A stretch of DNA of 64,000 nt, taken from NCBI GenBank assembly GCA_930979925.1, contig CAKNIB010000001.1:31597-95596 (forward strand), written 5' to 3'. This document shows positions 9,602 to 20,567 of this stretch, piece by piece (position 1 is the first letter of the stretch; each line of letters begins with the position of its first letter). Made by a program: the position numbers and the translations under genes. This DNA is from an uncultured Clostridia bacterium. Lineage in GTDB: Bacteria; Bacillota; Clostridia; Christensenellales; UBA1242. The notes under the pieces are model-generated. The model was not told the DNA's origin, made no database searches, and saw nothing but the letters and a program-made list of their open reading frames with translations.

Positions 9602-12600
9602 ATGTCTGTAAACGTAAGAAAGGTAAAACAAGGAAAAACTGAGAGATACACATTTGGTCACACTGAAGAACTTATCAAGGTGCCACCATTACTTGAAATC
9701 CAAAAAAAGTCATATAAAGACTTTTTGGAAAAGGGAATTAAAAGAGTTTTAGACGAATTTTTCCCTTTAACCGACTATTCTGGAAAAGCAAAACTATATA
9801 TAACAGAGATTTTGCCTTTTGCTGAGCCAAAGTATGACATTAAAGAGTGCAAACGTAGAGGAGCAACATACTCTTCGCCTTTAAAGGTAAAGGCGCGTTT
9901 TGTCGTAGAGGAAACAGGACAGGCTGTCGAGCAGGAGGTTTTCATGGGAGACGTTCCTATGATGACCGAACAAGGCTCGTTTATATACAATGGTATAGAA
10001 AGAGTTGTAATCAACCAGATTGTAAGAGCTCCTAGCGTTTATCTATCACGAGAAAAGGATAATAACGCAACTCTTCGCGCACAAGTTATTCCAGTTCATG
10101 GCGCATGGATTGAAATAGAACAAGGCGCAAGCGAAAACTTAAAGGTCGTGCTTGACAGAAAGAATAAGATTAGCCTTGGTATATTCTTAAAATGTTTTGG
10201 CTTTACTAATGAAGAAATTTTAAGATGCTTTGGCAACAACCGCTACATCAAAAATGTTGTAGAGAAAGAAACTCAAACCACACAAGAAGAGGCACTTCTT
10301 GAGTTCTCAAGAAAGACACGTCCTTCAGATGTACCTTCTGTTGAAAGTACAAGGTCATTCTTAAATGTTTCATTCTTTACTGATGCATATTACAACTTAT
10401 CAAGAGTAGGTAGATACAAGTTTAACAAGAAACTTGGACTTAAAAATAGACTTCCAGGACTTATCAACGCTGAAAATATAATTGTTGATGACGAACTTTT
10501 AGTAAGAGAAGGCGAAGAGTTTACCTTTGAAAGCGCAACAAAAGTACAAAATGCTGGCGTTAATGAGGTTTGGGTACAAGTTAATGGCAAAAAACACCTT
10601 ATGAGAGGCAACAATAGAGTTACTCTTTCTGAAGTATTCCCATGCAATCAAGAAGAGCTTGGCATTTTTGAAGATGTTTATTACCCAGTTCTTAGACAAA
10701 TTCTTGATGAAAATAAAACTAAAGAAAAACGTATAGAGGCTATAAAAAATAGAGCTAAAGACCTTATTATAACAACACTTACCATGGATGATATCTTAGC
10801 TACCATTTCATGCTACCTTGACGTACTTGAAGGTATAGCTGGTATAGATAAGATAGAGCATCTTTCAAATAAGAGAGTTGCAACCGTTGGCGAACTTACT
10901 TGCAATGACTTTAGAAAAGGCGTAACCAAACTTGCAACAAATATTAAAGAGACCTTGCAAGGAAGAGAATTTGAAGAGGTTACACCATCTCAAATTATGA
11001 ATCCTAAGGCTGTAAACAAGGCTTTAAGAGACTTCTTCTCTCAATCACAGCTCTCACAAATCATGGATCAAAAGAATCCACTTTCTGGTATCACTCAGAA
11101 ACGCCGTGTATCAGCTATCGGACCTGGAGGTATTAGGAAGGAACGTGCCGATCCTGAAATTCGTGATATTCACTTTACACACTATGGTAGAATATGCCCA
11201 GTTGAGACCCCAGAAGGTCAATCAATTGGTCTTATCAACACACTTGCAACTTATGTAAGAGTTAACGACTATGGTTTCCTTGAAACACCGTATAGAGTGG
11301 TAGATAAGGAAAGAGGAGTTGTTACAAAAGATATAGTCTACAAGATGGCAGATGTTGAAAATGAAAGCTACATCGCTCAGGCTATCGAGCCACTTGATGA
11401 AGAAGGCCATTTCATTAAGAAACGTGTAATGTGTAGACATGGCTCAGTCAATGAGGAAGTTCCAGCAAGCAAAGTTGACTATATGGATGTATCTCCTCGT
11501 CAAATGATTTCAGTTGCTACCAGCCTTATTCCATTTGTAAATGGCGACGAAGCTAACCGTGCCCTCATGGGTGCAAACATGCAACGTCAGGCAGTTCCTG
11601 TACTTCGCCCAGAAGCTCCTGTTGTAGGAACTGGTATGGAGGCTATTGCCGCTCGCGATAGCGGATGTGTTATCCTTGCAAAACGCGCAGGTACAGTCAA
11701 ATATGTTTCTGCAGACGAAATTAGAGTCCTTACAGACAAAGGCGACGAAGACATCTATACTCTTACAAAATTCGCCAAGGCAAATGATGATATTTGCTAC
11801 AACCAACGCCCATGCGTTAAAAAGGGTGAGAGAGTTGAAGAGGGTGATGTACTTACTGATGGCTACTCAACAGATAATGGCGAGCTCGCCGTTGGTAAAA
11901 ATGTCCTTATCGGTTTTATGAACTGGGAAGGTCAAAACTTTGAGGACGCTATCCTTATCAATGAGCGACTTGTAAAAGAGGATGTTTACACATCAATCAC
12001 TCTTTATGATCAAGAAATTAAGTGCCGTACAACAAAACTTGGTGATGAGGTTATCACTCGTGATATTCCAAACCTTGGTGAAGACGCACTCAAAGACCTT
12101 GACGAAAATGGTATTATTAGAATTGGTGCCGAAGTGCATCCAAATGACATATTAGTCGGCAAAGTAACACCAAAAGGTGAAACTGACCTCACACCAGAAG
12201 AGCGCCTTCTTCGTGCAATCTTCGGTGACAAGGCAAGAGATGTTAGAGATACCTCTCTCCGTGTTCAACATGGTAAAGGTGGTGTAGTTGTTGACGTTCA
12301 AGTATTCTCAAAGAAGAATAAAGACGACCTCGAGCCAGGCGTTACCATGATGGTTAGAGTAACAGTTGCTCAAAAAAGAAAAATCTCTGTCGGCGATAAA
12401 ATGGCAGGACGCCACGGTAACAAAGGTGTTGTATCTATTGTACTTCCTGAAGCAGATATGCCATTTATGGCAAACGGACAACCACTAGATATAGTACTCA
12501 GCCCACTTGGTATTCCATCACGTATGAATATCGGTCAGGTTCTTGAAGTACACCTAGGACTTGTCGCAAAGACGCTCGGTTGGAAGGTCGCAACTCCTGC

Positions 12601-13321
12601 ATTCGACGGCGCAACTACTGACGATATAAAAGAGCTTCTTGTAGAAAACAACTTTAGACCAGACGGAAAAGTTCAACTTTATGATGGCAGAACAGGCGAG
12701 CCTTTCGATAACTTATCAACAGTCGGTGTTAAGTATATGTTGAAACTAGAACATATGGTTGACTCTAAGATACACGCTCGTTCTATCGGACCATACGCTC
12801 TTATCACACAACAACCACTTGGTGGTAAATCGTTGTTTGGTGGTCAGAGATTTGGTGAAATGGAAGTTTGGGCTCTTGAAGCTTATGGCGCTAGCCATAT
12901 CTTGCAAGAAATGCTTACAGTTAAGTCAGATGACCTCAATGGACGTCTTAAGACATATGAGTCAATTATCAAAGGTCTTCCAATCGCCGAACCGGGAATT
13001 CCTGAGTCCTTCAAAGTTCTTGTTAAGGAATTGCAAGCTCTCGGACTTGACGTTAAAATACTCACTGAGGGCAATAAAGAGATTTCGCTTAACGAGCTTA
13101 GCCAAGACGAGCAAGACGCTCCAAACACACTTGCAGGGGACACAGAAAAAGACCTTGAAGAAGGTATATTTGACTTTGACGCTCAACCTATGGAGCAGAA
13201 TGATACCTTGTCTGAGCAAGAACAGCAAGATAAAGACTTCCAAGATGTATTCGAAGAGAGTACAAAGCATGATCTTGACAATCTTGATATCTTTGACGAT
13301 TTTGGCGACTTTGACGAATAA
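9602..13321 (+). CDS. rpoB: DNA-directed RNA polymerase subunit beta
   Basis: 1239 aa; hallmark segments such as GRICPVETPEGQSIGLI, GDKMAGRHGNKGVVS, QPLGGKSLFGGQRFGEMEVWALEAYGA; AGGAG RBS 6 nt upstream. Confidence 0.99.
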   Translation: MSVNVRKVKQGKTERYTFGHTEELIKVPPLLEIQKKSYKDFLEKGIKRVLDEFFPLTDYSGKAKLYITEILPFAEPKYDIKECKRRGATYSSPLKVKARFVVEETGQAVEQEVFMGDVPMMTEQGSFIYNGIERVVINQIVRAPSVYLSREKDNNATLRAQVIPVHGAWIEIEQGASENLKVVLDRKNKISLGIFLKCFGFTNEEILRCFGNNRYIKNVVEKETQTTQEEALLEFSRKTRPSDVPSVESTRSFLNVSFFTDAYYNLSRVGRYKFNKKLGLKNRLPGLINAENIIVDDELLVREGEEFTFESATKVQNAGVNEVWVQVNGKKHLMRGNNRVTLSEVFPCNQEELGIFEDVYYPVLRQILDENKTKEKRIEAIKNRAKDLIITTLTMDDILATISCYLDVLEGIAGIDKIEHLSNKRVATVGELTCNDFRKGVTKLATNIKETLQGREFEEVTPSQIMNPKAVNKALRDFFSQSQLSQIMDQKNPLSGITQKRRVSAIGPGGIRKERADPEIRDIHFTHYGRICPVETPEGQSIGLINTLATYVRVNDYGFLETPYRVVDKERGVVTKDIVYKMADVENESYIAQAIEPLDEEGHFIKKRVMCRHGSVNEEVPASKVDYMDVSPRQMISVATSLIPFVNGDEANRALMGANMQRQAVPVLRPEAPVVGTGMEAIAARDSGCVILAKRAGTVKYVSADEIRVLTDKGDEDIYTLTKFAKANDDICYNQRPCVKKGERVEEGDVLTDGYSTDNGELAVGKNVLIGFMNWEGQNFEDAILINERLVKEDVYTSITLYDQEIKCRTTKLGDEVITRDIPNLGEDALKDLDENGIIRIGAEVHPNDILVGKVTPKGETDLTPEERLLRAIFGDKARDVRDTSLRVQHGKGGVVVDVQVFSKKNKDDLEPGVTMMVRVTVAQKRKISVGDKMAGRHGNKGVVSIVLPEADMPFMANGQPLDIVLSPLGIPSRMNIGQVLEVHLGLVAKTLGWKVATPAFDGATTDDIKELLVENNFRPDGKVQLYDGRTGEPFDNLSTVGVKYMLKLEHMVDSKIHARSIGPYALITQQPLGGKSLFGGQRFGEMEVWALEAYGASHILQEMLTVKSDDLNGRLKTYESIIKGLPIAEPGIPESFKVLVKELQALGLDVKILTEGNKEISLNELSQDEQDAPNTLAGDTEKDLEEGIFDFDAQPMEQNDTLSEQEQQDKDFQDVFEESTKHDLDNLDIFDDFGDFDE

Positions 13322-13438
13322 TAAGCTAAAGCAAAGTGTTGACGTCTTGGTGCTACAAACAAAATCAATAAATTATTGATGTTGACGATGAAAGAGAAAA
13401 CAAGCGAAAAAGAAAGAATATTATAATAGGGGAATGTT

Positions 13439-16400
13439 ATGTTTGAATTAAACAACTTTGATTCTATAAAAATTGGTATAGCTTCACCAGAGAAGATCAG
13501 AGAGTGGTCTCATGGTGAGGTTACCAAACCAGAAACTATAAACTATCGTACTCAAAAGCCAGAACGCGATGGTCTTTTCTGCGAGAAGATTTTCGGACCT
13601 AGAAAGGACTGGGAATGTCAGTGCGGAAGATATAAACGTGTTCGTTATAAGGGCGTAGTTTGTGATAAATGTGGTGTTGAGGTAACACGAGCAAAGGTTA
13701 GACGTGAGCGAATGGGTCACATTGAGCTTGCTTCTCCTTGCACTCACATATGGTATTTTAGAAATATTCCTTCAAAAATAGGTACATTACTTGAAATGAC
13801 TCCAAAGGTACTGGAGCAAGTTGTGTACTACGTTTGTTATGTAGTTTTAGACCCAAAGAAGACAGACCTCGCATATAAACAAGTGCTCACTGATAAAGAA
13901 TATATGGACGCTTGCGAGAAATATGGTGAGGATGCTTTCGTTGTCGGCATGGGCGCAGAGGCTATAAAGAGACTTTTAGGTGAAGTTGACCTTCAAAAAG
14001 AGTCAAAGATGTTAAAAGAATCTCTTAACACTCTCAAAGGTCAAAGAAAAATTAAGGCAATGAAGAAACTTGACGTCGTTGAGTCCTTCCTCTCAAGTGG
14101 TAACAACCCAACTTGGATGGTTCTTGACGTTATACCTGTTCTTCCACCTGACCTTCGTCCTATGGTTCCACTTGATGGCGGTAGATACGCAACAAGTGAC
14201 CTCAACGACCTTTATCGTCGTGTTATAAACAGAAACAATCGTCTTAAAAAACTTATAGAGTTAGGCGCTCCTGATGTTATCGTTCGTAACGAAAAACGTA
14301 TGCTTCAAGAGGCTGTTGATAACCTTATTGATAATGGTAAACGTGGTAAAGCAGTTCAAAGTTCTAAACAAAGAGACCTAAAATCACTTACTGCTATGCT
14401 TGGTGGTAAACAAGGTCGTTTCAGATTAAACTTACTTGGTAAACGTGTTGACTACTCAGGACGTTCTGTTATCGTAGTTGGACCAGAACTTAAAATGTAT
14501 CAATGCGGTCTACCAAAAGAGATGGCTCTTGAGCTTTTCAAACCATTTATAATGAATAGACTTGTAGACCTTAACAAGTCACATAATATCAAAGCTGCAA
14601 AGCGTATGATAGAGAAGGAAAAGCCAGTTGTATGGGATATCTTAGCAGAGGTTATTAAAGACCACCCAGTATTCCTAAACCGTGCTCCAACTCTTCACAG
14701 ACTTTCAGTGCAGGCATTTGAGCCAGTCCTTGTTGAAGGTAAGGCGATTAAACTTCACCCAGCATGTTGCGAAGCTTTCAACGCCGACTTCGACGGTGAC
14801 CAAATGTCCGTTCACGTACCACTTTCTATTGACGCAAGAACAGAGGCTAGAACTCTCATGCTTGCATCAAACAATATTTTGAAACTTTCTAATGGCGAAC
14901 CTATTGTTACACCTTCTCAAGATATTGTGCTTGGTTGCGCATATATGACTATGATTAAACCTGGAGCAAAGGGCGAGGGTAGTGCATTCGCATCTAAGGA
15001 AGAGGCGATTATTGCATATCAAACTCAAAACTTACACATACAAGCTAAAATCAAGGTTAGACTTGAAAAAGAAGTTGACGGCAAAAAGTATTCTAAGATT
15101 GTTGAAACAACAGTTGGACGTCTTCTCTTTAACGAACAAATTCCACAAAACCTTGGCTTTGTAGATAGAACTAAAGAGGAGAATATTTGTGAGCTTGAGT
15201 TCAACAGAGATATAGCTAAAAAAGACTTAAGAACTATCCTTGCAAGGGCATATGATGTTTATGGAACAACAGCCTGCGCAACACTTGTTGATAAGATTAA
15301 GGCAACAGGATACAAATATTCTACCCTTGGCGCTTTAACTGTTAACGCATTCGACATTGAGGAGCCAAAAGAAAAACAACAAATCTTACATGATGCCGAC
15401 CAAAAAGCACTTGAAAATGAAAAGCTATTTAGACGTGGTCTTATCACCTACGACGAAAAAGTTAGAAATAACATTGAGATGTGGGAAGAGACTAAGTCAG
15501 AGGTCGCTAAAGCACTATTTGATGGTATGGATGACCTTAATCCATTTAAGGTTATGTGTAACTCAGGTGCCCGTGGTTCTAAAGACCAGCTAAATGCTCT
15601 TTGCGGTATGTCGGGTATTAAGACCACCGCATCAGGTGAAAAAATTGACGTTCCAATTAAGTCATCTTTCGTTAAAGGACTTACTCCTATTGAGTATTTC
15701 TTGACCGCACGTGGTGCTCGTAAAGGTCTAACTGATACAGCGTTAAAAACAGCCGATTCTGGATATCTGACACGTCGTCTAGTAGACATCTCACAAGATG
15801 TAGTGGTTACAACCGAAGACTGCTTCGCTGACGCTGGCGAAAAAGTTAAGGGAGTTTATGTAACTGACCTTGTTGTTGATGGCGTTGTTCAAGAGACTTT
15901 AGCTGAAAGAATTTACGGCAGAGTTGCAGTTGAAGATATTGTAAATCCTGCTACAGGTGAGCTTATCGTTCAAGGTAACACTATGATTACCAAAAAACAA
16001 GCTGACGAGATTGAAAAAGCCGGAATTAAAAAGGTACAGATACGTTCACTCTTTACCTGCCGTTGCAAACATGGTGTTTGTGCTAAGTGTTATGGCAGAG
16101 ACCTTTCAAATAAAAACATGGTTACAATCGGAGAGGCTGTTGGTATCGTTGCAGCTCAGTCAATTGGTGAGCCTGGTACTCAGCTTACAATGAGAACCTT
16201 CCACTCAGGCGGTGTTGCTTCCGCTCTTGATATTACACAAGGTCTTCCACGTGTTGAAGAGATTTTCGAGGCAAGAAAACCAAAAGGCGAAGCTCTTCTT
16301 TCAGAGGTTGCAGGAAAGGTTACAATCAAACAAGATGCAAAATACTATTACTTTACAGTCGCATCTCGTGAAGGCGATATAGAATATGAGGCAAAGAAAC

Positions 16401-16996
16401 CTATAGTTCTAATGGTTAAAAATGGCGATACTGTTGAGCCTGGTACACCACTTACTGCTGGTACTATCAATCCATCAGACCTATTAAGAATGCAGGGTGT
16501 TAAAGGTCTTCAAGACTATTTGCTCAACCAAGTTATTGCAACATATAGAGGACAAGACGTTAAAGTTAACGATAAACACGTTGAAATCATTATTAGACAA
16601 ATGCTTAAGAAAGTTAAGGTTGAAGACGCCGGAGATACAGACCTTCTTCCAGGTGAAATCGTAGACGTTTATCGCGTAGACGAAGAGAACGATAGAATTT
16701 TGAGAGAGGGCGGAGTTCCTGCCACTGTTAAGAGAATTCTCTTAGGTATCACCAAGGCTTCACTTTCAACAGAAAGCTTCTTGTCAGCTGCTTCCTTCCA
16801 AGAGACCTCAAGAACTCTTACCGAGGCTGCAGTTAAAGGTAAGGTTGACAACCTATTAGGTCTAAAAGAGAATGTTATTATCGGTAAACTCATTCCAGCC
16901 GGTACTGGTATTAAGAGCTATCGCTCAGTTATGCCAATACTTGTAAAGGAAGAGGATACTGACAGCTTAAACTTAGTTGACAACATTGCAGAGTAA
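13439..16996 (+). CDS. rpoC: DNA-directed RNA polymerase subunit beta'
   Basis: 1185 aa; NADFDGDQM catalytic motif, [23 protein letters not shown], Zn-binding [23 protein letters not shown]. Confidence 0.99.
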   Translation: MFELNNFDSIKIGIASPEKIREWSHGEVTKPETINYRTQKPERDGLFCEKIFGPRKDWECQCGRYKRVRYKGVVCDKCGVEVTRAKVRRERMGHIELASPCTHIWYFRNIPSKIGTLLEMTPKVLEQVVYYVCYVVLDPKKTDLAYKQVLTDKEYMDACEKYGEDAFVVGMGAEAIKRLLGEVDLQKESKMLKESLNTLKGQRKIKAMKKLDVVESFLSSGNNPTWMVLDVIPVLPPDLRPMVPLDGGRYATSDLNDLYRRVINRNNRLKKLIELGAPDVIVRNEKRMLQEAVDNLIDNGKRGKAVQSSKQRDLKSLTAMLGGKQGRFRLNLLGKRVDYSGRSVIVVGPELKMYQCGLPKEMALELFKPFIMNRLVDLNKSHNIKAAKRMIEKEKPVVWDILAEVIKDHPVFLNRAPTLHRLSVQAFEPVLVEGKAIKLHPACCEAFNADFDGDQMSVHVPLSIDARTEARTLMLASNNILKLSNGEPIVTPSQDIVLGCAYMTMIKPGAKGEGSAFASKEEAIIAYQTQNLHIQAKIKVRLEKEVDGKKYSKIVETTVGRLLFNEQIPQNLGFVDRTKEENICELEFNRDIAKKDLRTILARAYDVYGTTACATLVDKIKATGYKYSTLGALTVNAFDIEEPKEKQQILHDADQKALENEKLFRRGLITYDEKVRNNIEMWEETKSEVAKALFDGMDDLNPFKVMCNSGARGSKDQLNALCGMSGIKTTASGEKIDVPIKSSFVKGLTPIEYFLTARGARKGLTDTALKTADSGYLTRRLVDISQDVVVTTEDCFADAGEKVKGVYVTDLVVDGVVQETLAERIYGRVAVEDIVNPATGELIVQGNTMITKKQADEIEKAGIKKVQIRSLFTCRCKHGVCAKCYGRDLSNKNMVTIGEAVGIVAAQSIGEPGTQLTMRTFHSGGVASALDITQGLPRVEEIFEARKPKGEALLSEVAGKVTIKQDAKYYYFTVASREGDIEYEAKKPIVLMVKNGDTVEPGTPLTAGTINPSDLLRMQGVKGLQDYLLNQVIATYRGQDVKVNDKHVEIIIRQMLKKVKVEDAGDTDLLPGEIVDVYRVDEENDRILREGGVPATVKRILLGITKASLSTESFLSAASFQETSRTLTEAAVKGKVDNLLGLKENVIIGKLIPAGTGIKSYRSVMPILVKEEDTDSLNLVDNIAE

Positions 16997-17000
16997 AAAC

Positions 17001-17053
17001 AAAAAGATTACCTTAAATTGTGAGATTTTCTCCAATTTAGGTAATCTTTTTTT
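17001..17053 (+). terminator. Intrinsic terminator after rpoC
   Basis: AAAGATTACC..AAATTG / CAATTTAGGTAATC followed by a T run. Confidence 0.85.
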
Positions 17054-17107
17054 TATAAATTTATACATTTCTTTTGATATTTCGACAAAATTTGTTATAA
17101 TTTTCCT

Positions 17108-17764
17108 GTGAAAAATCATAGCAAAGAAAACAACAAAATAGATAAAAAAGTTTTAGCCACGATTATAGCTAGCGTTTCATTAATAGTAATTGCTATTATC
17201 GTTCTTTTGCTATTCTTTTTTGCTGGAAAAGATGGTTCTAAGGCAACAAATGATATCCTGAGGATAAATGCAAACAATGTGACTTTATATAAAGGTGACA
17301 CGTTAAATGATTATTATGAGCTTTCAATAGAAGACGCCCAAATTTCAATAGATGTTAACAAAAATGATATAATAGAAATAGACAAAGATAAAATAACAGC
17401 GCTCACAAGTGGCGAGGTAACTGTAACATTAATCGCAACTTATAACGATAACTCAGCCAAAGATACTTTTACAGTAAAAGTTTTAAATTGTGATTACAGC
17501 TATGATGTGCAAACTATAATAAACTGCTCTTATCAAAATAATACGCTAATGGTTGAGGGCGACTACTGCCAATTTAATATTGAGATTTATGACTTTTCTG
17601 GACAGCCATTTGAAAGCACTGATTATAAGTTTACTGTAACAAATAACGCCATCCTGCAAAAACAAATAGGCGGTTTTATCCTACAAACAACTACAAACTG
17701 TCAAATTACCTTTACCGTGCCAACTATTGATTATTCTTTTATAATAGAGGTTGCTAAAATTTGA
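17108..17764 (+). CDS. Membrane-anchored protein with bacterial Ig-like (Big_2-like) segment, unknown function
   Basis: 218 aa; GTG start, one N-terminal TM, segment LRINANNVTLYKGDTLNDYYELSIED...IIEIDKDKITALTSGEVTVTLIATYNDNSAKDTFTVKV. Confidence 0.75.
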   Translation: MKNHSKENNKIDKKVLATIIASVSLIVIAIIVLLLFFFAGKDGSKATNDILRINANNVTLYKGDTLNDYYELSIEDAQISIDVNKNDIIEIDKDKITALTSGEVTVTLIATYNDNSAKDTFTVKVLNCDYSYDVQTIINCSYQNNTLMVEGDYCQFNIEIYDFSGQPFESTDYKFTVTNNAILQKQIGGFILQTTTNCQITFTVPTIDYSFIIEVAKI

Positions 17765-17785
17765 CTTATATTAGTTGACAAATAA

Positions 17786-17917
17786 ATGAAAAACACAGAT
17801 ATCATTGGTACTAATAGTACAACACATGTGCATGGAACAAAAGATGGTGGTAAAAGAGCCCTTGACGAGAACCATGCTACAGGAGAAAGAGATTACGAAG
17901 AATATGAAAATGAGTAA
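17786..17917 (+). CDS. Possible 43-aa acidic small protein
   Basis: MKNTDIIGTNSTTHVHGTKDGGKRALDENHATGERDYEEYENE; followed by a perfect-palindrome terminator; no clear RBS; not in the supplied ORF track. Confidence 0.35.
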   Translation: MKNTDIIGTNSTTHVHGTKDGGKRALDENHATGERDYEEYENE

Positions 17918-17946
17918 ATCTCTTAAGTTTAAAAAACAATAAAGAT

Positions 17947-17976
17947 AAAAATTGAGATAAATTTATCTCAATTTTT
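17947..17976. terminator. Palindromic intrinsic terminator
   Basis: AAAATTGAGATAAATTTATCTCAATTTTTT. Confidence 0.8.
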
Positions 17977-18032
17977 TATACTTAAATTGACAATTAAACA
18001 AAATTTATTTCAATTTATATTTATGTTAAAAG

Positions 18033-18153
18033 CCCTTCCTTATAAACTTTTCTTTCTTCTTTTTTCTTTCTTATTTCAAAAATAATCCGAGATTAAAAGA
18101 AGAGTGAGAAACGAAAAACGAAAAAATAAGAGTACAAACAAAAATAACCGCAG
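18033..18153 (-). repeat. Dispersed polypyrimidine/polypurine repeat, copy A (no adjacent tRNA)
   Basis: Shares CTTTCTTATTTCAAAAATAATCCGAGATT.AAAGAAGAGTGA...AAATAAGAGTACAAACAAAAATAA with copy B, and rc similarity with copy C. Confidence 0.85.
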
Positions 18154-18223
18154 AAAATATTTTACTTAATCCGCGTGGCGATGTGCACTTAAAACTTAGT
18201 AGTAAAGTCATGTATAATTGTAA

Positions 18224-18371
18224 ATCCTTCCTCATAAACTTTTCATTTTTCTTTTTTCTTTCTTATTTCAAAAATAATCCGAGATTTAAAGAAGAGTGAA
18301 GAGTGAAAAAAATAAGAAATAAGAGTACAAACAAAAATAATCCGCAGAATAATCTACGGATTATTTTTGTT
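18224..18371 (-). repeat. Dispersed polypyrimidine/polypurine repeat, copy B, abutting the 3' end of tRNA-Glu
   Basis: Same core as copy A; includes terminator hairpin AAAAATAATCCG...CGGATTATTTTT directly downstream of tRNA-Glu. Confidence 0.85.
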
Positions 18372-18446
18372 TGGTAGCCTCAAGGGGACTCGAACCCCTG
18401 ATTCCGCCGTGAGAGGGCGGCGTCTTAACCGCTTGACCATGAGGCC
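18372..18446 (-). tRNA. tRNA-Glu(CTC)
   Basis: rc GGCCTCATGGTCAAGCGGTTAAGACGCCGCCCTCTCACGGCGGAATCAGGGGTTCGAGTCCCCTTGAGGCTACCA; cloverleaf, encoded CCA. Confidence 0.95.
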
Positions 18447-18589
18447 TTAAATGCTACTTTTCCATTATAGCAAAAAAATACATCTTTTGCAAGTGTTTTT
18501 TAATTTTTCTTTAGAATATTTTAAAAATAATATTTTGATTTTTATTCTTTTTAGGATATAATTAATAAAAAGAGCTAAAGGAGTTTTCT

Positions 18590-19417
18590 ATGTTTGGGAA
18601 AAAGATAAAAATAGGTATAGCTTTTGGCGGAGGCGGAACACGCGGTTTTTCACATTTAGGTGCGATAAAAGCTTTTGAGGAGTTCGGACTTGATTTTGAC
18701 TTTATTGCAGGTACTAGTGCGGGAAGTTTAGTTGGTGCCTTTTATGCTGCCGGTTACACTTATAAACAGATGTACAATATTGTTAAAAATCTGAGAGAGA
18801 AGGACATTAGGAGAAATATTATTCCTTTTACACCATCTAAAATTGATGGTGTGGGAGAGATAATCACCTCTAACCTTGGCGATATAAACATTGAAGATTT
18901 AAAAAAGCCTTTTGCTGCAGTTGCTGTTGATATTAAATCAACAAAGGAAATCTGTCTTGCTAAAGGAAATCTTGCAAAGGCTGTCATGGGTAGCTGTGCA
19001 GTTCCTGGAGTTTTTACTCCGGTTGTTTACAATGACATGATTTTATGTGATGGCGGTCTTCAAAACACCATTCCAGCTGATGTGCCACGATATTTTGGTT
19101 GTGATTATGTTATATCAGTTGACGTAAATAAATCTAGGACTTACGGCACAGAAAGCACTAAGGTTTTAGATGTATTAACCTGTTCTATACGTATTCTTAT
19201 GAAGAGTAATGCTGTCCGCGGATATGTAAACTCAGACGTAGTAATTGCTCCAGAGACCAAAAGATTTAAGTCAACTAAGACTGATGGCATGGACGAAATG
19301 ATAGAAGAAGGCTACAAAGCAACTATCGATGTCATGCCACAAATCATTGAGATATTTAATAAAAGAAGGAGACACAAACTAAAAGCGTTTCCAAGTGATA
19401 TAACAATAATAAAATGA
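18590..19417 (+). CDS. Patatin-like phospholipase family protein
   Basis: GGGGTRGFSHLGAI oxyanion motif, GTSAGS serine motif, DGGLQNTIP Asp motif; AAAGGAG RBS. Confidence 0.92.
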   Translation: MFGKKIKIGIAFGGGGTRGFSHLGAIKAFEEFGLDFDFIAGTSAGSLVGAFYAAGYTYKQMYNIVKNLREKDIRRNIIPFTPSKIDGVGEIITSNLGDINIEDLKKPFAAVAVDIKSTKEICLAKGNLAKAVMGSCAVPGVFTPVVYNDMILCDGGLQNTIPADVPRYFGCDYVISVDVNKSRTYGTESTKVLDVLTCSIRILMKSNAVRGYVNSDVVIAPETKRFKSTKTDGMDEMIEEGYKATIDVMPQIIEIFNKRRRHKLKAFPSDITIIK

Positions 19418-20532
19418 CAAAAAATAAAAAGCGCAAGAAACAAAAGAAAAAGTTGATAATTAAAAATGATGTATTGATAAGGACAAGCTTGTCAATATTT
19501 TTCACATCTCTTTTTATTGTCGCCTTTTTTCTTTGTGGTGGAGCTGTATATTTTTATGATGTTGTGGTTGTCTCCGAGTTTAAGGGTTATGATTTTCAGA
19601 TGCATGTAATAGATGTTGGTCAGGGAGATAGCCTGCTTTTGAAGTTTCCAAATAATGAGACTATGCTTATAGATGCCGGCGAAGAGGATGAGGGGGATAT
19701 TGTTACAACATATGTAAAAAATTTTCTTAAGCAGGAGGGGCTAGAAAGATTAAATTATCTTTTATTGACTCACCCTGATGCTGACCACGTTGGCGGAGCG
19801 GTAAAAGTATTACAGGAAATAGAGGTGGACACCGTTTTTAGACCAAAGGTATACACTCATGACGAATTACTTGAAATGGATGACACAAACGTAATGGAGT
19901 CAACCACTCTTATATACGATAGCGTTATAAAGCTTATAGAAGAAAAAGGTTGTAATGTGATATTTAATGAAAAAGGCTTGCAGTATAATTTTGGTGGCGC
20001 TGAGGTGGAATTTTTATCACCCGAACTTGACTATTATTCTTCAACAAATAGCACAAGCGCAGTAATCATGGTTACATATCAAACAAAGAAGTTTTTGCTT
20101 ACGGGAGATGCTGACGCGGAGATAGAAGAGACACTAATTGAGGAGTACGGCGATTATCTTAATGCCGATGTTTTAAAAGTTGCTCACCATGGCTCAAACA
20201 GTTCATCAACGACTGAGTTTTTATCCATGGTATCGCCAGAGTATTCCATACTTTGTACGGCTAAAAACAAGGATCTCCCATCAGTTGAGGTTATAAATAG
20301 ATTGCGTGCAGTTAACAGTAGGCTTGTATCGACCTCGTCAGAAGGAAACTTTGCACTAACTATAGAAAATGATGGAATAAGTATAGCCGAAGAGCCTCAA
20401 CCAATTTTTGATATAGCTTTAATTATTTCAATTTATGTATTAGCACTAATTTTTACTTGGGGGATAAGATCCAACAAAGAAACAAAAAAGAAGGATATAA
20501 TAAGAGATAATCAAATAAAAAATGATATTTAA
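19414..20532 (+). CDS. ComEC C-terminal-like metallo-beta-lactamase-fold hydrolase flanked by TM segments
   Basis: MHVIDVGQGDSLLLKFPNNETMLIDAG, LTHPDADHVGG, LLTGDADAEIEE, KVAHHGSNSSS; N- and C-terminal TM helices. Confidence 0.88.
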   Translation: MTKNKKRKKQKKKLIIKNDVLIRTSLSIFFTSLFIVAFFLCGGAVYFYDVVVVSEFKGYDFQMHVIDVGQGDSLLLKFPNNETMLIDAGEEDEGDIVTTYVKNFLKQEGLERLNYLLLTHPDADHVGGAVKVLQEIEVDTVFRPKVYTHDELLEMDDTNVMESTTLIYDSVIKLIEEKGCNVIFNEKGLQYNFGGAEVEFLSPELDYYSSTNSTSAVIMVTYQTKKFLLTGDADAEIEETLIEEYGDYLNADVLKVAHHGSNSSSTTEFLSMVSPEYSILCTAKNKDLPSVEVINRLRAVNSRLVSTSSEGNFALTIENDGISIAEEPQPIFDIALIISIYVLALIFTWGIRSNKETKKKDIIRDNQIKNDI

Positions 20533-20567
20533 TTGTACAAAAAGAATTTTTATGATATCATTAATAT

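Noticed and set aside
12759-13379. 206-aa +2 ORF overlapping the rpoB 3' end, and antisense ORFs at 12883-13455
   Set aside because: Shadow ORFs of rpoB; the amino acid patterns are frame-shifted copies of a conserved gene.
19414-20532. Full ComEC DNA-uptake channel
   Set aside because: Only the MBL-like domain and two terminal TM helices are present; the multi-TM competence channel is absent.
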